A stretch of 64,000 bases of DNA from Burkholderiaceae bacterium (GCA_913776825.1 CAJYPV010000013.1:62001-126000), one strand, 5' to 3'. Shown: positions 9,111 through 18,764, numbered from the stretch's first letter. Program-made: numbers and translations. Notes: a model not told the origin generated them from the letters alone.

Positions 9111-9626
9111 ATGTTGCAGTTGAAAGTGATCGACACGGCGGATGTTCCCGCCGTGATGGCCCTGCAGGCCGAGTGCTACGGCCCGGCCTATCTGGAAAGT
9201 GCGGCGGCCTTCGAGGCCAAGCTGCGCGCGACGCGCGGTCTGCACTGTTCCTATCTCGCGGTCGACGGTGACCGCACGCTGGGCTATGTGGTGAGCCTGC
9301 CGATCGGCCGTGAAGGCCTGCCGGCGCTGGACGCCACCGAAGTCGAGCGCGCCGTCGCGCCGGACAGCCTCTATCTGCATGACCTGGCGGTCTCGCCGGC
9401 GGGTCGCGCCCAACGACTGGGCCACAAGCTGGTGCAGCAGGTGGTGCAGCGCGCCCAGGACATGGGCCTGCGCCAGATCTCGCTCGTGGCGGTGCAGGGC
9501 TCGGCGGACTACTGGCAGCGGCTCGGTTTCCGGGATGACCACGCGTCCTCGGCGGCCCTCGCACACCAGTTGGCCAGCTTTGGCCCCGACGCGCGGCTGA
9601 TGCGGCGCGATCTCGTTCCGGCCTGA
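9111..9626 (+). CDS. GNAT family N-acetyltransferase
   Basis: The 171-residue protein has the GNAT fold: a beta-strand region SLYLHDLAVSPAGRAQRLGHKLVQ containing the acetyl-CoA pyrophosphate-binding pattern (R-x-x-R-L-G-H-like), then ISLVAVQGSADYWQRLGF. Substrate unknown. The ATG at 9111 directly follows a GTG at 9108; either start is only a few nt after the preceding gene, so the two are probably translated from one message. Confidence 0.8.
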   Translation: MLQLKVIDTADVPAVMALQAECYGPAYLESAAAFEAKLRATRGLHCSYLAVDGDRTLGYVVSLPIGREGLPALDATEVERAVAPDSLYLHDLAVSPAGRAQRLGHKLVQQVVQRAQDMGLRQISLVAVQGSADYWQRLGFRDDHASSAALAHQLASFGPDARLMRRDLVPA

Positions 9627-9781
9627 TCGGTCGCGGACCGCCGCGCTGGCGGGCTCCTGGAGGGTGACGGATCGCCCGATCGGGCTGGCGCCGACGCCGC
9701 CAGCGCCTCGGGCGCTCTCCGGACCGGACCGGCTGCGGGTTGTCCCGGCCTCCGGCGGCCGGGCAGGGCGCTCAGGCCTGG

Positions 9782-9815
9782 GATAATCCCCCGCCATGAC
9801 AGCGATCCCGGGAGG
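9782..9815 (+). promoter_or_regulatory. -10 box and ribosome-binding site of the mks operon
   Basis: GATAAT at 9782-9787 looks like a -10 element and would place transcription start at about 9794. GGAGG at 9811-9815 is a strong Shine-Dalgarno sequence 4 nt before a GTG at 9820. An ATG at 9796 would only be usable by leaderless translation. No clear -35 is visible. Confidence 0.45.
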
Positions 9816-9819
9816 CGCG

Positions 9820-11379
9820 GTGCACGACACGCTGCGCGACGATCTCCCCGAACCTTCCTTCGAAGACTATTTCCGCGAGGGCCAACTGCCGCAGGACTCC
9901 CTGCTGTGGTGGCAACTCGAACGCAACGACAGCCTGCTGACGGCCCAGCGCGCGCTCTTCCACGGGCCGGCGTCGCTGGTGCGCCTGCGGGTGTGGGTGT
10001 TCATCGAGCTGATGAGCCTGCCGCAGTCCCGCCTGGCGCGCGATGACCTCAACCGCCACTTCCACCAACTGCGCGATGAGGCGCTGGAGCTGGTGCTCAA
10101 GCGGCTGCGCGAGGGGCAGCTGCTGGCCTGGGATCCGTCCAACCAGCATTACAGCGTCACGCCGCTGGCGCAGCAGCTGATGGCGCTGGTCTCGCCGCTC
10201 ACCCAGGGGCTGGATCAGGATGGCGACCTCGTCGGCCTGCTGGCCAATGTGGCCGGCGCCCAGCAACTGGGCACGCTGGAACCGGCGCAACTGCAGCATC
10301 TGCTGGCGCAGCTCTCCCGGCTGTACAACGAATTCGCGGATGCGATCGCCTCCGGCTCGGAGTTCCATCTCCGCCGCGCCCGCATGCGCTTCGAGCGCGC
10401 GCTCAAGCTGGTCGAGAAAGCCAGCGAGGCGCTGTCGGCCATCATTCAGCAGGCGCAGACCGACGGCAACGCGCGGCTGGAACGCCTGGCCCGCGAGCTC
10501 GGCCTGGCGCAGGCGCGGCTGCTGGCGATGGCCAGCCAGTTCAACCGGGCGCTGCAGCAGGCCGATCGTCAGCGGGTGACGCTGGGATCGACCGGCATCA
10601 CCACCACCGATGTGCGCCGCTGGCTGCAGGAGGTCCCGTTCCTGGAGAACCTCGCGCTGGGCGCCTTGTCGCGACCGGTGCATCCCGTCTTCGTGGCGCA
10701 GCATGAATTGCTGGACAGCTGCGAAGCCGAGTTCGAGCGTGATCGTCCGAAGCCGCCCACGCCCGAGCCGCTGCCCACCGGCCTGCAGGCGCCCACCGGC
10801 GAGCTGGCGGTGATGAGCCTGCCGCCCGAAATGGGCCAGCTGCAGGCGCTGCTGGGCCGCTGGGGCGGCGAGGGCGTGCAGACCAACGACCTGCGCCCTG
10901 CGGTGCTGGGCGGCAGTTATGCGCGCGCGGCCTACCGCGCTCAATTGCTGCCGCTGCTGGGTGATCCGCAGGCCCAGCATCTGGCCGGTGCCACCGGCGA
11001 CATGGCGCGCCAGCCGTGGCGGGTGCGCTGGTCGGTGCAGCAGGGGCCGGTCGATGATGAGTTCGTGTCCTGGATGAGCCAGGGCGTGCTGCACTCGACG
11101 GATGTGGAGCCACCGGTCGATCCGGAACCCGAGCCCAAGCCCGTGCCCGCGGCAGCGCCCGCGAAACGTACCCGTCGCAAAGCGGCGCCTGCACCGACGA
11201 CGGCGAGCGACGACGCTTCGCCCCCGTCGTCCGAGCCAGCGTCGGGTGAGGATGCCGCGCCGCTCGCCGAATCGACCGCATCGACTGCATCGCCCGCCGC
11301 GTCTCCTGAGCGTGCGCCTGAATCCCCGCCCGCTGCGGATGCGTCCGCTGCGGCGCCTTCATCTTCTTCCGAGCCATGA
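9820..11379 (+). CDS. mksF: MksF-like kleisin subunit of a bacterial condensin
   Basis: First gene of a three-gene SMC operon. The 519-residue product is mostly alpha-helical. The N-terminal 110 residues look like a winged-helix/kleisin head (YFREGQLPQDSLLWWQLERN, VWVFIELMSLPQSRLARDDL). Long helices follow (about 150-270), then a conserved WLQEVPFLENLALGAL region, and finally an Ala/Pro/Ser-rich disordered tail from about 440. Assignment rests on position, size and architecture like MksF/JetA; the sequence alone is not diagnostic. The GTG start is chosen for its GGAGG; an ATG at 9796 is the alternative. Its stop overlaps the mksE start (ATGA). Confidence 0.65.
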   Translation: MHDTLRDDLPEPSFEDYFREGQLPQDSLLWWQLERNDSLLTAQRALFHGPASLVRLRVWVFIELMSLPQSRLARDDLNRHFHQLRDEALELVLKRLREGQLLAWDPSNQHYSVTPLAQQLMALVSPLTQGLDQDGDLVGLLANVAGAQQLGTLEPAQLQHLLAQLSRLYNEFADAIASGSEFHLRRARMRFERALKLVEKASEALSAIIQQAQTDGNARLERLARELGLAQARLLAMASQFNRALQQADRQRVTLGSTGITTTDVRRWLQEVPFLENLALGALSRPVHPVFVAQHELLDSCEAEFERDRPKPPTPEPLPTGLQAPTGELAVMSLPPEMGQLQALLGRWGGEGVQTNDLRPAVLGGSYARAAYRAQLLPLLGDPQAQHLAGATGDMARQPWRVRWSVQQGPVDDEFVSWMSQGVLHSTDVEPPVDPEPEPKPVPAAAPAKRTRRKAAPAPTTASDDASPPSSEPASGEDAAPLAESTASTASPAASPERAPESPPAADASAAAPSSSSEP

Positions 11380-12089
11380 GCCATCCACTTGACGAAGCCG
11401 CCCAACTGGCGGCGCAACTCCTGGCGCGTCGCTGGTTGCCGCGCAATCAGCCGCTGGTCAAACGCGCCCTGATCGACCAGGAACTCTGGCGTGCCGTGAA
11501 CGAGCGGGTGGCGGCCGTCGGCCTGCGGGTGGTGGACAACGTCTATGCGGACCACATCAGCGTCGCGATGCTGAGGCCGGCCGAGGTGGCGGTGTTCGGC
11601 GAGACCGGCCTGGCTGCCAACAACAACCTGGATCTGCCGCGCGATGGCGTCGCCTTGCTGGTGGTGGTGTGGGCCCTTATCGTGCTGCCCAAGCGCCAGC
11701 GCCAGTTGGCGCGTGCCGAAGAAGCCGCGCAGGGCCAGGGCGAGATGTTCGCCACCGACAAGCCGCTGCCGAATGCGTCCAGCAGCGCGCCGACGCTGTC
11801 CTATCGCAGTCTGCTGGCCGACTTCGGCAATCAGCTGGGCAAGAAGATGCGGCTGGACTCCAACCTGAAGCTGCTGGAGCGCCAGGGCTTCATCACCCGC
11901 AAGGGCGAGGACATCGCCGAAGGTCCGCTGCTGGATCTGCTGCTGGACTACGACACCCTGGCCCCGCGCATCCTCGACGGTGCGCTGGCCGATGTGCTGG
12001 CCCGCAGCACCGACGGCGAGGCCAGCCCGATGCTGGCTGCCATCCTGGCCGCCCGCCACAACGAAGAATCCGATCTGAGCGACGCCTGA
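11376..12089 (+). CDS. mksE: MksE-like condensin subunit (DUF4194)
   Basis: The 237-residue protein has the tandem winged-helix look of MksE/JetB: AQLLARRWLPRNQPLVKRALIDQELW at the N-terminus, LVVVWALIVLPKRQRQLAR in the middle, and LSYRSLLADFGNQLGKKMRLDSNLKLLERQGFI, a typical recognition-helix region, near 150-185. In Mks complexes this subunit bridges the kleisin and the SMC heads. It overlaps mksF by 4 nt and mksB by 1 nt (TGATG), which implies translational coupling and fixed stoichiometry. Confidence 0.75.
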   Translation: MSHPLDEAAQLAAQLLARRWLPRNQPLVKRALIDQELWRAVNERVAAVGLRVVDNVYADHISVAMLRPAEVAVFGETGLAANNNLDLPRDGVALLVVVWALIVLPKRQRQLARAEEAAQGQGEMFATDKPLPNASSSAPTLSYRSLLADFGNQLGKKMRLDSNLKLLERQGFITRKGEDIAEGPLLDLLLDYDTLAPRILDGALADVLARSTDGEASPMLAAILAARHNEESDLSDA

Positions 12090-14908
12090 TGTTTCATCTC
12101 CAATCCCTGGAACTGCTGCACTGGGACTATTGCCGCCGCGTGTCGATGCCGCTGGACGGCAACATCATCACCATCGCCGGCCCCAACGGCTCGGGCAAGA
12201 CCACGCTGCTGGATGCGATGCGCACGCTGCTGGGGCTGGAATGCTCCGGCGGACGCACCTACAAGACCTATGCGCGGCATGCCAATGCCGAGACCGCCTG
12301 GCTGCGCGCGCTGGTGGACAACCGTCCGCGCAGCCGCCAGAACAGCAGCCGGCCCTTCGCCAGTTCCTTGCTGTATGCCGATCAGGTGACGCTGGCCTGC
12401 CGCATTTCCCGCCAGGGCGGCGACTGGGTGCGCCGCTACACGCTGATGGACGGCGTGCATGAGATCGAAGCGCTGGACCAGCGCGCCGACAAGGACTGGC
12501 TGGGCATCGAAGCCTGGAAGAAGCGCCTCGAAGCCGCCGGCCTGACCCGTGCCATCGGCCGCGTGCTGGCGCTGGAGCAGGGCCAGACCGACCGTCTCTG
12601 CGAGCTGTCGCCCAAGGAGCTGCTGCGGCTGGTGTTCGAGGTGTTCGGCGATCAGGAAGTGCTGGACCGTTACGAGCTGGCCCGCAACCATCAGCAGCAG
12701 CTGACCAAGGAAGTGGAGCAGGCCACCCATGAGCTGTCGCATTCGCAGGCGCAGCTGTCGGACCTGTCCAATCGCGTGACCAGCTATCAGCAGTACCAAC
12801 TGCGCTTGAAGGAGCGCGAGCGCCTGGCCACCGAAGTCGTGCCGGTGCTGCAATGGAGCGAGCAACGCCAGCGCACCGCGCAGCAACTGCGGGATCTGCA
12901 TCGCCAGCGGCTGTTCGCCCGCTCCGACGAGCGCGGCATGAGCGAGAAGCGCGCTCATCTGCTGTCGCTGTTCCAGGCGCAGGAGACGGCGAAGAACCGG
13001 CTGGCTGAGCTGGAATCGGACCGCAAGGCCGCCCGCCAGGCGTTCGAAGCCGCGCGGGATGGCGAGCGGCCGATGGAGCAACTGGCCAAGCGCGAGGAAG
13101 ATCTGAAGGCGCTGGCGGCGGTCGAGACCGACGGCGCAGCGCTGACGACGCGGCTGGAGGAACTCGGCACCCGTCAGCATCAGCTGCGGGAAAGCTTCAC
13201 CCGGCAGAACGACCAGTCGCGCAAGGCGCAGGCCGCGATGGATGAGCTGACCGGTCAGCGTCTGCCGCCGCCGCCGGTCGAAGTCACCCGCTTCCGCAAG
13301 TCGCTGGATGAAGCCGGCATTGCGCACCATGTGCTGGCCGATTGCATCGACATCGCCGACGACCAATGGCGCGCGGCTGCAGAAGGCTTTTTGCGTCCGT
13401 CCCGTTGGGTCGTGGTGCTGGCCCGCAGCAGCGATGAAGGCCAGGCCTATCGCATCGCCTCGCGCGAGCGCTATCGGCACTATGTGGTGGCCGATGGCGA
13501 GCATGCGCCGGCGGTCAGTCCCAAGGACAGCCTGCTGTCGGTGCTGAAATTCAATGCCAAGGCGCCGGGCTGGCTGCTGCGTCAGCTGGCGTCGATCCGC
13601 TGCGTGAGCGACACCGACAAGGGTGCGCAGACCGGCGGCGAGTGGATCACGCCTGACGCCTATTACCGCGATGGCCGCGGCGGCCGCAGCTTGTGGGTCG
13701 AGCCGCGCGAGTACCAATTCGGCGATTCGGCGCTGGATGCGCGTCGCGCGTCGCTGGAAAAGGAGCTGACCCGCTACGACCTGGAGCTGTCCAAGATCGC
13801 CAAGGAGCAGCTCGAAATCGAGCGTCAGCTCAAGGATGCGCAGCGCGCGGCGCAGGGCCACAAGGCAGCGCAGGAACTGGTGGAACGGTCCGAGGAATTC
13901 GCCGAGGCCCGCGCCCGGCTGCCGGGCCTGCGTCAGTCCCGGATCGAGGCCGCCACCCGGATGGCTGCGCTGGACCAGGAGCATGACCGCACGGTGGCGC
14001 AATCCACCCGCACCGAGCGCGACTACGAAGCGGCGCAGGCGGGACTCAAGGCCAGTGAGGACAACGTGCTGCGGGCCGAGCGCGATTGGGCCTCCCGTCG
14101 CGATGATCTGCTGGCTCAGGCGCGCGCCTCCCGCGAGGCCAAGGCGCGCTTCCCGGCGGCCTGGGTGCATCCGATGCGGCTGCAGGCGCTGCGCGATGAA
14201 TTCGAGAACGCGAAGCAGGCGGAGATCGCCTCCCGCCATGTCCAGCAGGAACTGGACACCGGCGTGTGGGAGACCGATCCGCAGGTGCAGGACCGGCACG
14301 CGCGCATGCACATGGCGGTGCTGGAGCAGACCTCGCAACTGGACGATCGCCGCGCCAGCAACGAGATGGCACGCATCGCCGCGTTCAATGCGCGCGACCG
14401 CTACATCGACGTGCTGCGCGCCACGGTGCGGCGCTACAAGAAGAATGTGCAGGAGCTGGGCGAACTGGCCGGCGTGCATGCGCAGGCCGAGTTGCCGCAT
14501 CTGGACAATGACGACACCGTGCTGGCGCAGGCGGGTCTGCATGTGAAGTTCAACTTCGACGGCAAGGGCGAGGTCGGTCTGAATGACGGTGAGGCGTCGG
14601 GTGGCCAGCAGGTGCTGAAGAGCCTGATCCTGTTGGTCGGCCTGATGAAGGACGACGACGCGCCTGGCGGCTTCGTCTTCATCGACGAGCCCTTCGCCCA
14701 CCTGGACGTGCGCAACATCCAGCTGGTCGGCCACTTTCTGAAGAGCACCCGCGCGCAATATCTGTTGACCACGCCGATCACCCACAACGTCGAGGTGTTC
14801 GAGCCGTCGGAGATCACGCTGGTCACCAGCAAGAAGCCGCGCGGCGAGCGCTGGGCACCGCCGATCGCGGTGCTGGCGCGCAAGCCTGAGGTGTCGGCCT
14901 ACGATTGA
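12089..14908 (+). CDS. mksB: MksB-like SMC ATPase
   Basis: The 939-residue protein has an SMC layout. The N-terminal head has Walker A GPNGSGKTTLLDAM (about 31-44). Coiled coil covers about 200-380. A compact hinge-like globular domain lies at about 390-560, followed by a returning coil to about 780. The C-terminal head has the ABC signature NDGEASGGQQVLKS and Walker B GGFVFIDEPFAHLD, with the D-loop intact. It should be an active loop-extruding ATPase for chromosome organisation or plasmid exclusion. It starts 1 nt inside mksE. No MksG/JetD nuclease gene follows; the next gene codes for a secreted protein. Confidence 0.8.
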   Translation: MFHLQSLELLHWDYCRRVSMPLDGNIITIAGPNGSGKTTLLDAMRTLLGLECSGGRTYKTYARHANAETAWLRALVDNRPRSRQNSSRPFASSLLYADQVTLACRISRQGGDWVRRYTLMDGVHEIEALDQRADKDWLGIEAWKKRLEAAGLTRAIGRVLALEQGQTDRLCELSPKELLRLVFEVFGDQEVLDRYELARNHQQQLTKEVEQATHELSHSQAQLSDLSNRVTSYQQYQLRLKERERLATEVVPVLQWSEQRQRTAQQLRDLHRQRLFARSDERGMSEKRAHLLSLFQAQETAKNRLAELESDRKAARQAFEAARDGERPMEQLAKREEDLKALAAVETDGAALTTRLEELGTRQHQLRESFTRQNDQSRKAQAAMDELTGQRLPPPPVEVTRFRKSLDEAGIAHHVLADCIDIADDQWRAAAEGFLRPSRWVVVLARSSDEGQAYRIASRERYRHYVVADGEHAPAVSPKDSLLSVLKFNAKAPGWLLRQLASIRCVSDTDKGAQTGGEWITPDAYYRDGRGGRSLWVEPREYQFGDSALDARRASLEKELTRYDLELSKIAKEQLEIERQLKDAQRAAQGHKAAQELVERSEEFAEARARLPGLRQSRIEAATRMAALDQEHDRTVAQSTRTERDYEAAQAGLKASEDNVLRAERDWASRRDDLLAQARASREAKARFPAAWVHPMRLQALRDEFENAKQAEIASRHVQQELDTGVWETDPQVQDRHARMHMAVLEQTSQLDDRRASNEMARIAAFNARDRYIDVLRATVRRYKKNVQELGELAGVHAQAELPHLDNDDTVLAQAGLHVKFNFDGKGEVGLNDGEASGGQQVLKSLILLVGLMKDDDAPGGFVFIDEPFAHLDVRNIQLVGHFLKSTRAQYLLTTPITHNVEVFEPSEITLVTSKKPRGERWAPPIAVLARKPEVSAYD

Positions 14909-14920
14909 TCGAGGGGCGAC

Positions 14921-15625
14921 ATGGGCGGTATTTCCAGACCGAGCGCGATGCGACACAGCGTGTTCACTTCAAGACGGTCTGCCAGACCGTCGAATGACGA
15001 TCACCGTTGCGGCTTGCGGCGCGGAGGATATCGGGAACACGTACCGTTTGCGTTGCTGAGTTTTGCGCTCTGCGTTGGCGCGCATGCTGCCGGTTCGACA
15101 ACGGTCTCCGGCCTGGCCGGAACGACGCTGTGCAGGCCTGACGAGGTCGTGGCCTTCTCCTGCCCGACTGCCACCAAGACGGTCTCGCTGTGTGCGAAGC
15201 CCGAGGCTGGTCCAGCTGCGAAGGCGCTGACCTACCGCTACGGTACCGCCAAGCAGGTGGAGCTCGAGTACACGGCCACGGCGGAGAACGGCAAGCGTTT
15301 TGGCGCGACCACATCGCCTGCCGCGCCTGGCGCATCCGTGCGCCAACTGTGGTTCAACCGCGGCGACATCCGCTATTTGCTCACCGAATGTGTCGGCGGT
15401 AGTTGCCCGTACGGCGCCGGCGTGGCAGTGCTCAACCCCGAGGCAGTGCTGATGAGCGCGCGCTGCGTGGCGGGCGACACGCCAGACCATGCATTCTTCG
15501 CGCGTTCACTCATCGAGTTTGGCAACGACGCCAGCGACACGCGTTCGCGGACGCCATTGATCAAGCCTGAGAACTCGGACAACAGCCTGGATCAGATCTA
15601 CAAGTCCGGGCGCCCGCCGCAGTAG
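14921..15625 (+). CDS. secreted protein of unknown function
   Basis: The 234-residue product has a hydrophobic stretch FALLSFALCVGAHA ending in an AHA cleavage site at about 57, after an unusually long N-region. The mature part contains paired cysteines (LCRPDE, FSCPT, LCAKPE, ECVGGSCPYGAG), suggesting disulfides in the periplasm or outside. I do not recognise the family. The ATG at 14921 is supported by GAGGGG at 14911-14916, but no start lies close to the signal sequence, so the N-terminus is uncertain. It starts 12 nt after mksB, so read-through from the condensin operon is likely; a functional link is not implied. Confidence 0.55.
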   Translation: MGGISRPSAMRHSVFTSRRSARPSNDDHRCGLRRGGYREHVPFALLSFALCVGAHAAGSTTVSGLAGTTLCRPDEVVAFSCPTATKTVSLCAKPEAGPAAKALTYRYGTAKQVELEYTATAENGKRFGATTSPAAPGASVRQLWFNRGDIRYLLTECVGGSCPYGAGVAVLNPEAVLMSARCVAGDTPDHAFFARSLIEFGNDASDTRSRTPLIKPENSDNSLDQIYKSGRPPQ

Positions 15626-15950
15626 CTGCAGGCATCGGCCACTGCGCATGCTCGACAGTGTCCCGCGAGCCGAGTGACCATGTTGCGGGCCGAACGCTTT
15701 CAGGTCAACGTGGCGCTGCATAAGACTCCAGGGATCGGTGTCCTGCAAGGTGTCCACCTGAGTCTGGTCTGCTGGACACGATCCTGGCCGCCACCGACGG
15801 CCGTTCAAGATGAGTTGGCTCGCCGCACACGTCGTGGTGCCCGCTAAGCGCTGAACCTAGTGAAGCCGCACGCCAAACCGGAACCGCAATCAGCGCGGCC
15901 CCCGGACGATTGACGTCCAGATCCCCTCAACCGCTCCATCGCTCAGCCGA
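15626..15950. other. gene-free convergent spacer
   Basis: A 325-bp spacer between two convergent genes. It holds an inverted repeat GTGTCCA/TGGACAC (15750-15756 and 15773-15779) with a 16-nt loop and no T-run. No gene or clear terminator was recognised. Confidence 0.4.
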
Positions 15951-18764
15951 TCACTCGTTGACCAGCACGCGCCCCGACAGCGGCAACAGCTCCAGCGACA
16001 GCCGACCGCGCGCATCGATGCGCGCCGGTGGCAGCGTGATCGCGCTGCTCATGGGCTGGTCCGCCGCGGAAGCGGCGGGCGACGCCGGCGTCGCGGCGAT
16101 CGGTGCTTGAGGGGAGGCGGGCAGGACGGGTGAGCTTGGCGCTTGAAGTCGGCTGTCCGTCCACGCGTCGCGCAGCGTGAGCTTCTGGAGCGCTGCAGGC
16201 AGATCAATCTCGACCTGGCGGCGCTCGGTGGCGTTGTTCAAGGCGACGATCGCGGTGCGGGGGCCGTCTCGGCGCAGCAGCACGATGACATGCTCATCCA
16301 CCAGCAGCGGCGTGTCCAGGCTGCCGTGCCGCAACACCGGCTGGTCGCGGCGAAGCGCGGTCATCCGCTGCACATCGGCCAGCAAGGCCTCGTCGGGGTG
16401 GCCGCCTTCATCGGCCCACGGATACGGCGCGCGGTTGTAGGGATCCTCACCGCCGCCGACGCCCACCTCGTCCCCGTAATAGATCGCCGGAGCGCCCGGA
16501 TAAGTCATCTGGAAGAGCATCGCCAGCCGCAGACGGCGCTTGGCATCGTCCAGTCTGGCGGCTGCCTCGCGATCAGCGGACACGGCGGAATCGCTCCCGC
16601 CGGCCGTTGACGGCGCGCCAGCGGTGGTGGATGCCAAAGCAGCCGATGCTGCCGATCCCGCTGATGCCGCTGATGCCGCCGATGCTGCCGCTGCAGGCGC
16701 TGCAGGCGCTGCAGGCGCTGCACTCGCGGCTCCCGGTGACTCGTCGATACCGAAATGATGCAGCGCACGCGGCTGGTCGTGGCTGGACAGCAGGTTCATC
16801 GTCGCGAACAGGGCCTGCGGTGGATAGGCCTCGCGCATCAGCTCGAGCGACGGGTAGAGGCGATCGGCGCGCTTGCCGGCGGCGAAGTCCAGCACGGCAT
16901 TGCGGAAGATGTAGTTCATCGTCGAATCGAAGGTGTCGCCGAGGAAATACTTGCTCGCATCGAACCAGGTCTCGGCGATCGTCAGCGCATCTGGATGCTT
17001 GGCTTTGACTGCGCGGCGCCATTCGCGCCAGAAGTCGTCCGGCACCCAGGGCACCACGTCCATGCGCCAACCGGCGGCTCCCTTGTCGAGCCAGAACTGC
17101 GTGACCGAGTCCGGCCCGCCATAAGCGAACTGGCGGAACGCGCGGCTCGATTTGTCGATCTCCGGCAGATCCTTGATGCCGATCCAGCCGGCGTACTGGC
17201 GATCCGGATCGGTCTGTGAGGGATCAAGCTTGAACCAGCTCGCATAAGGCGACGCAGGATTGATCCGCCCTCGATCGAAAGCGCCGCCATCCGGAAAGTT
17301 GCCGAATCGATTGAAGTAGGGCGAGTCCGCGCCGACGTGATTGAACGAGGTGTCCGGAATCACGCGCAGGCCGCGCTGGCGGGCATCGGCGGTGAGCCGT
17401 TCGAAGTCGGCGTTGCGGCCGAAGGCGGGATCGATCTGGCGATAGTCGGCGGTGTCGTACTTGTGATTGCTGGCCGCGCGCAGGACCGGCGTCAGATAAA
17501 TCGTGTTGGCGCCGAGCGCGCGGATGTAGTCCAGCTTCTCCAGCACGCCGGCCAGGTCGCCACCGAAGAAATCATTGTTGTAGACGGCATCGGACCCATC
17601 GCCCGATCCCGGCTTGTAGGGTCGATCGAGCCATCGCGCATGGTGCTCGATGTCGTGATCCTGGTAGCGATCGCGACCGGGCTGCGGGTCATTGGTCTTG
17701 TCGCCATTGCGGAAGCGTTCCGGGAAGACGTAGTAATAGATCGCGTCCCGCGCCCAGGTCGGCACGGTGAAGTCGGAGGCATGGATGGTCTGCCGATAGC
17801 GCCGGATGCGTTGCGGACTGGCGGGCATGTCATCGACCAGCCCCAGCCCCATCGAGCCTTTCTCCCGAGTCCAGTAGACGCTGTCCTTGTTGTTTTGATA
17901 GAGGTATTGCTGACCCGCAATGGTGACCACGAAGTAGTAGCCATAGATGGCCGGCGCACCGAAGCGATGACGGGCGCGCCAGCGCTCCCGACCGTCGGCG
18001 TCGGGCGGGCCCTTGACGCGATGCAGCGGCACGCGGGCCTGCTCTTCATAGCTGAGCTGTTCCTGATTGCCTTCCAGCCGCCGACGCTCGATCACCAGCT
18101 CGGCGCGGCTGATGCCGGGCAGGGCGCTGAGTTGAAATTCCATCCAGCTGCGAGCCGGCTGCGCGCCGAACGGCTTCTTGAAGGCGGTGTCGCGGGAGTC
18201 GAATCGCAGGCTGAGCGCGACGGGGTCGGTCACCGAGGTCGTCGCCTGAGCCGAAGGCTGAAACGTCGTGCAGGCCTGCGACGCGGGCGGGCAGGGACTG
18301 ACCGACAGCCGTCGGCGATCGCCGGTGACGGTCAGCACCAGCTTGTGCGGTCCGCCGGCGAAGCGTTGCGACCAGGCCTCGCCTTTCAGCACAAGGGCGC
18401 GGGCAGGGGACGGTGTCTCCGTGGCAGTGCCGCTCGAGGCGGGCAGGCCGAAGTCCGCATCGGCCGACCAGTCCTCATCGCCGATCTTGAAGCTTTGATC
18501 GCCGCGCAGATCGGTGACCAGCTCGTAGTGATCGCAGGTCCACCACAGCCGCTGGTCGTCGGGCGCGGACCAGTTGTTCATCGTCCCGCGCACGTAGAGG
18601 TCGCGGCTCCCGAACGGCGGTTTGGCGCAATTGGCTGCGTTCGCGCTCGCGGCCGGCAGCGGCGGTGCGGGCGGCCATGAAGGTGGTGCATCCGTCCCGA
18701 AGGCGACTCCCGCCGAGACGGCCATGAACAAGGGCAGGGCGGACCGAAGGCGTGGCAATCTCAT
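15951..18764 (-). CDS. secreted GH13 alpha-amylase/neopullulanase-type enzyme
   Basis: Hydrolyses alpha-1,4-glucans outside the cytoplasm. The 937-residue protein starts MRLPRLRSALPLFMAVSAGV (signal peptide). An N-terminal beta-rich module has LYVRGTMNNWS, as in starch-binding CBM48-like domains. The GH13 barrel follows from about 390, with IYLTPVLRAASNHKYDTADY, GWRMDVVPWV (nucleophile Asp), LTIAETWFD (acid Glu) and LLSSHDQPR (third Asp). An Ala-rich repeat of about 50 residues interrupts the barrel after SSHDQPRALHHFG. The start at 18764 has AGGA upstream; the longer open frame to 19100 lacks homologous sequence. It diverges from the Fic gene. Confidence 0.85.
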   Translation of the reverse strand: MRLPRLRSALPLFMAVSAGVAFGTDAPPSWPPAPPLPAASANAANCAKPPFGSRDLYVRGTMNNWSAPDDQRLWWTCDHYELVTDLRGDQSFKIGDEDWSADADFGLPASSGTATETPSPARALVLKGEAWSQRFAGGPHKLVLTVTGDRRRLSVSPCPPASQACTTFQPSAQATTSVTDPVALSLRFDSRDTAFKKPFGAQPARSWMEFQLSALPGISRAELVIERRRLEGNQEQLSYEEQARVPLHRVKGPPDADGRERWRARHRFGAPAIYGYYFVVTIAGQQYLYQNNKDSVYWTREKGSMGLGLVDDMPASPQRIRRYRQTIHASDFTVPTWARDAIYYYVFPERFRNGDKTNDPQPGRDRYQDHDIEHHARWLDRPYKPGSGDGSDAVYNNDFFGGDLAGVLEKLDYIRALGANTIYLTPVLRAASNHKYDTADYRQIDPAFGRNADFERLTADARQRGLRVIPDTSFNHVGADSPYFNRFGNFPDGGAFDRGRINPASPYASWFKLDPSQTDPDRQYAGWIGIKDLPEIDKSSRAFRQFAYGGPDSVTQFWLDKGAAGWRMDVVPWVPDDFWREWRRAVKAKHPDALTIAETWFDASKYFLGDTFDSTMNYIFRNAVLDFAAGKRADRLYPSLELMREAYPPQALFATMNLLSSHDQPRALHHFGIDESPGAASAAPAAPAAPAAAASAASAASAGSAASAALASTTAGAPSTAGGSDSAVSADREAAARLDDAKRRLRLAMLFQMTYPGAPAIYYGDEVGVGGGEDPYNRAPYPWADEGGHPDEALLADVQRMTALRRDQPVLRHGSLDTPLLVDEHVIVLLRRDGPRTAIVALNNATERRQVEIDLPAALQKLTLRDAWTDSRLQAPSSPVLPASPQAPIAATPASPAASAADQPMSSAITLPPARIDARGRLSLELLPLSGRVLVNE
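16641..16725 (-). repeat. 9-nt tandem repeats inside the amylase gene
   Basis: Perfect copies of GCTGCAGGC (three, 16690-16716) lie next to copies of GCTGATGCC (16661-16678) and related units. On the coding strand they give an Ala/Ser-rich insertion inside the catalytic barrel. The 9-nt unit preserves the frame. Confidence 0.8.

Noticed and set aside
9674..9685. GCCCGATCGGGC palindrome as an operator
   Set aside because: Such GC palindromes occur often in this genome type and it is over 90 bp from the mks -10 box.
15750..15779. GTGTCCA/TGGACAC inverted repeat as an insertion-sequence end
   Set aside because: No transposase fragment or second end was found nearby.
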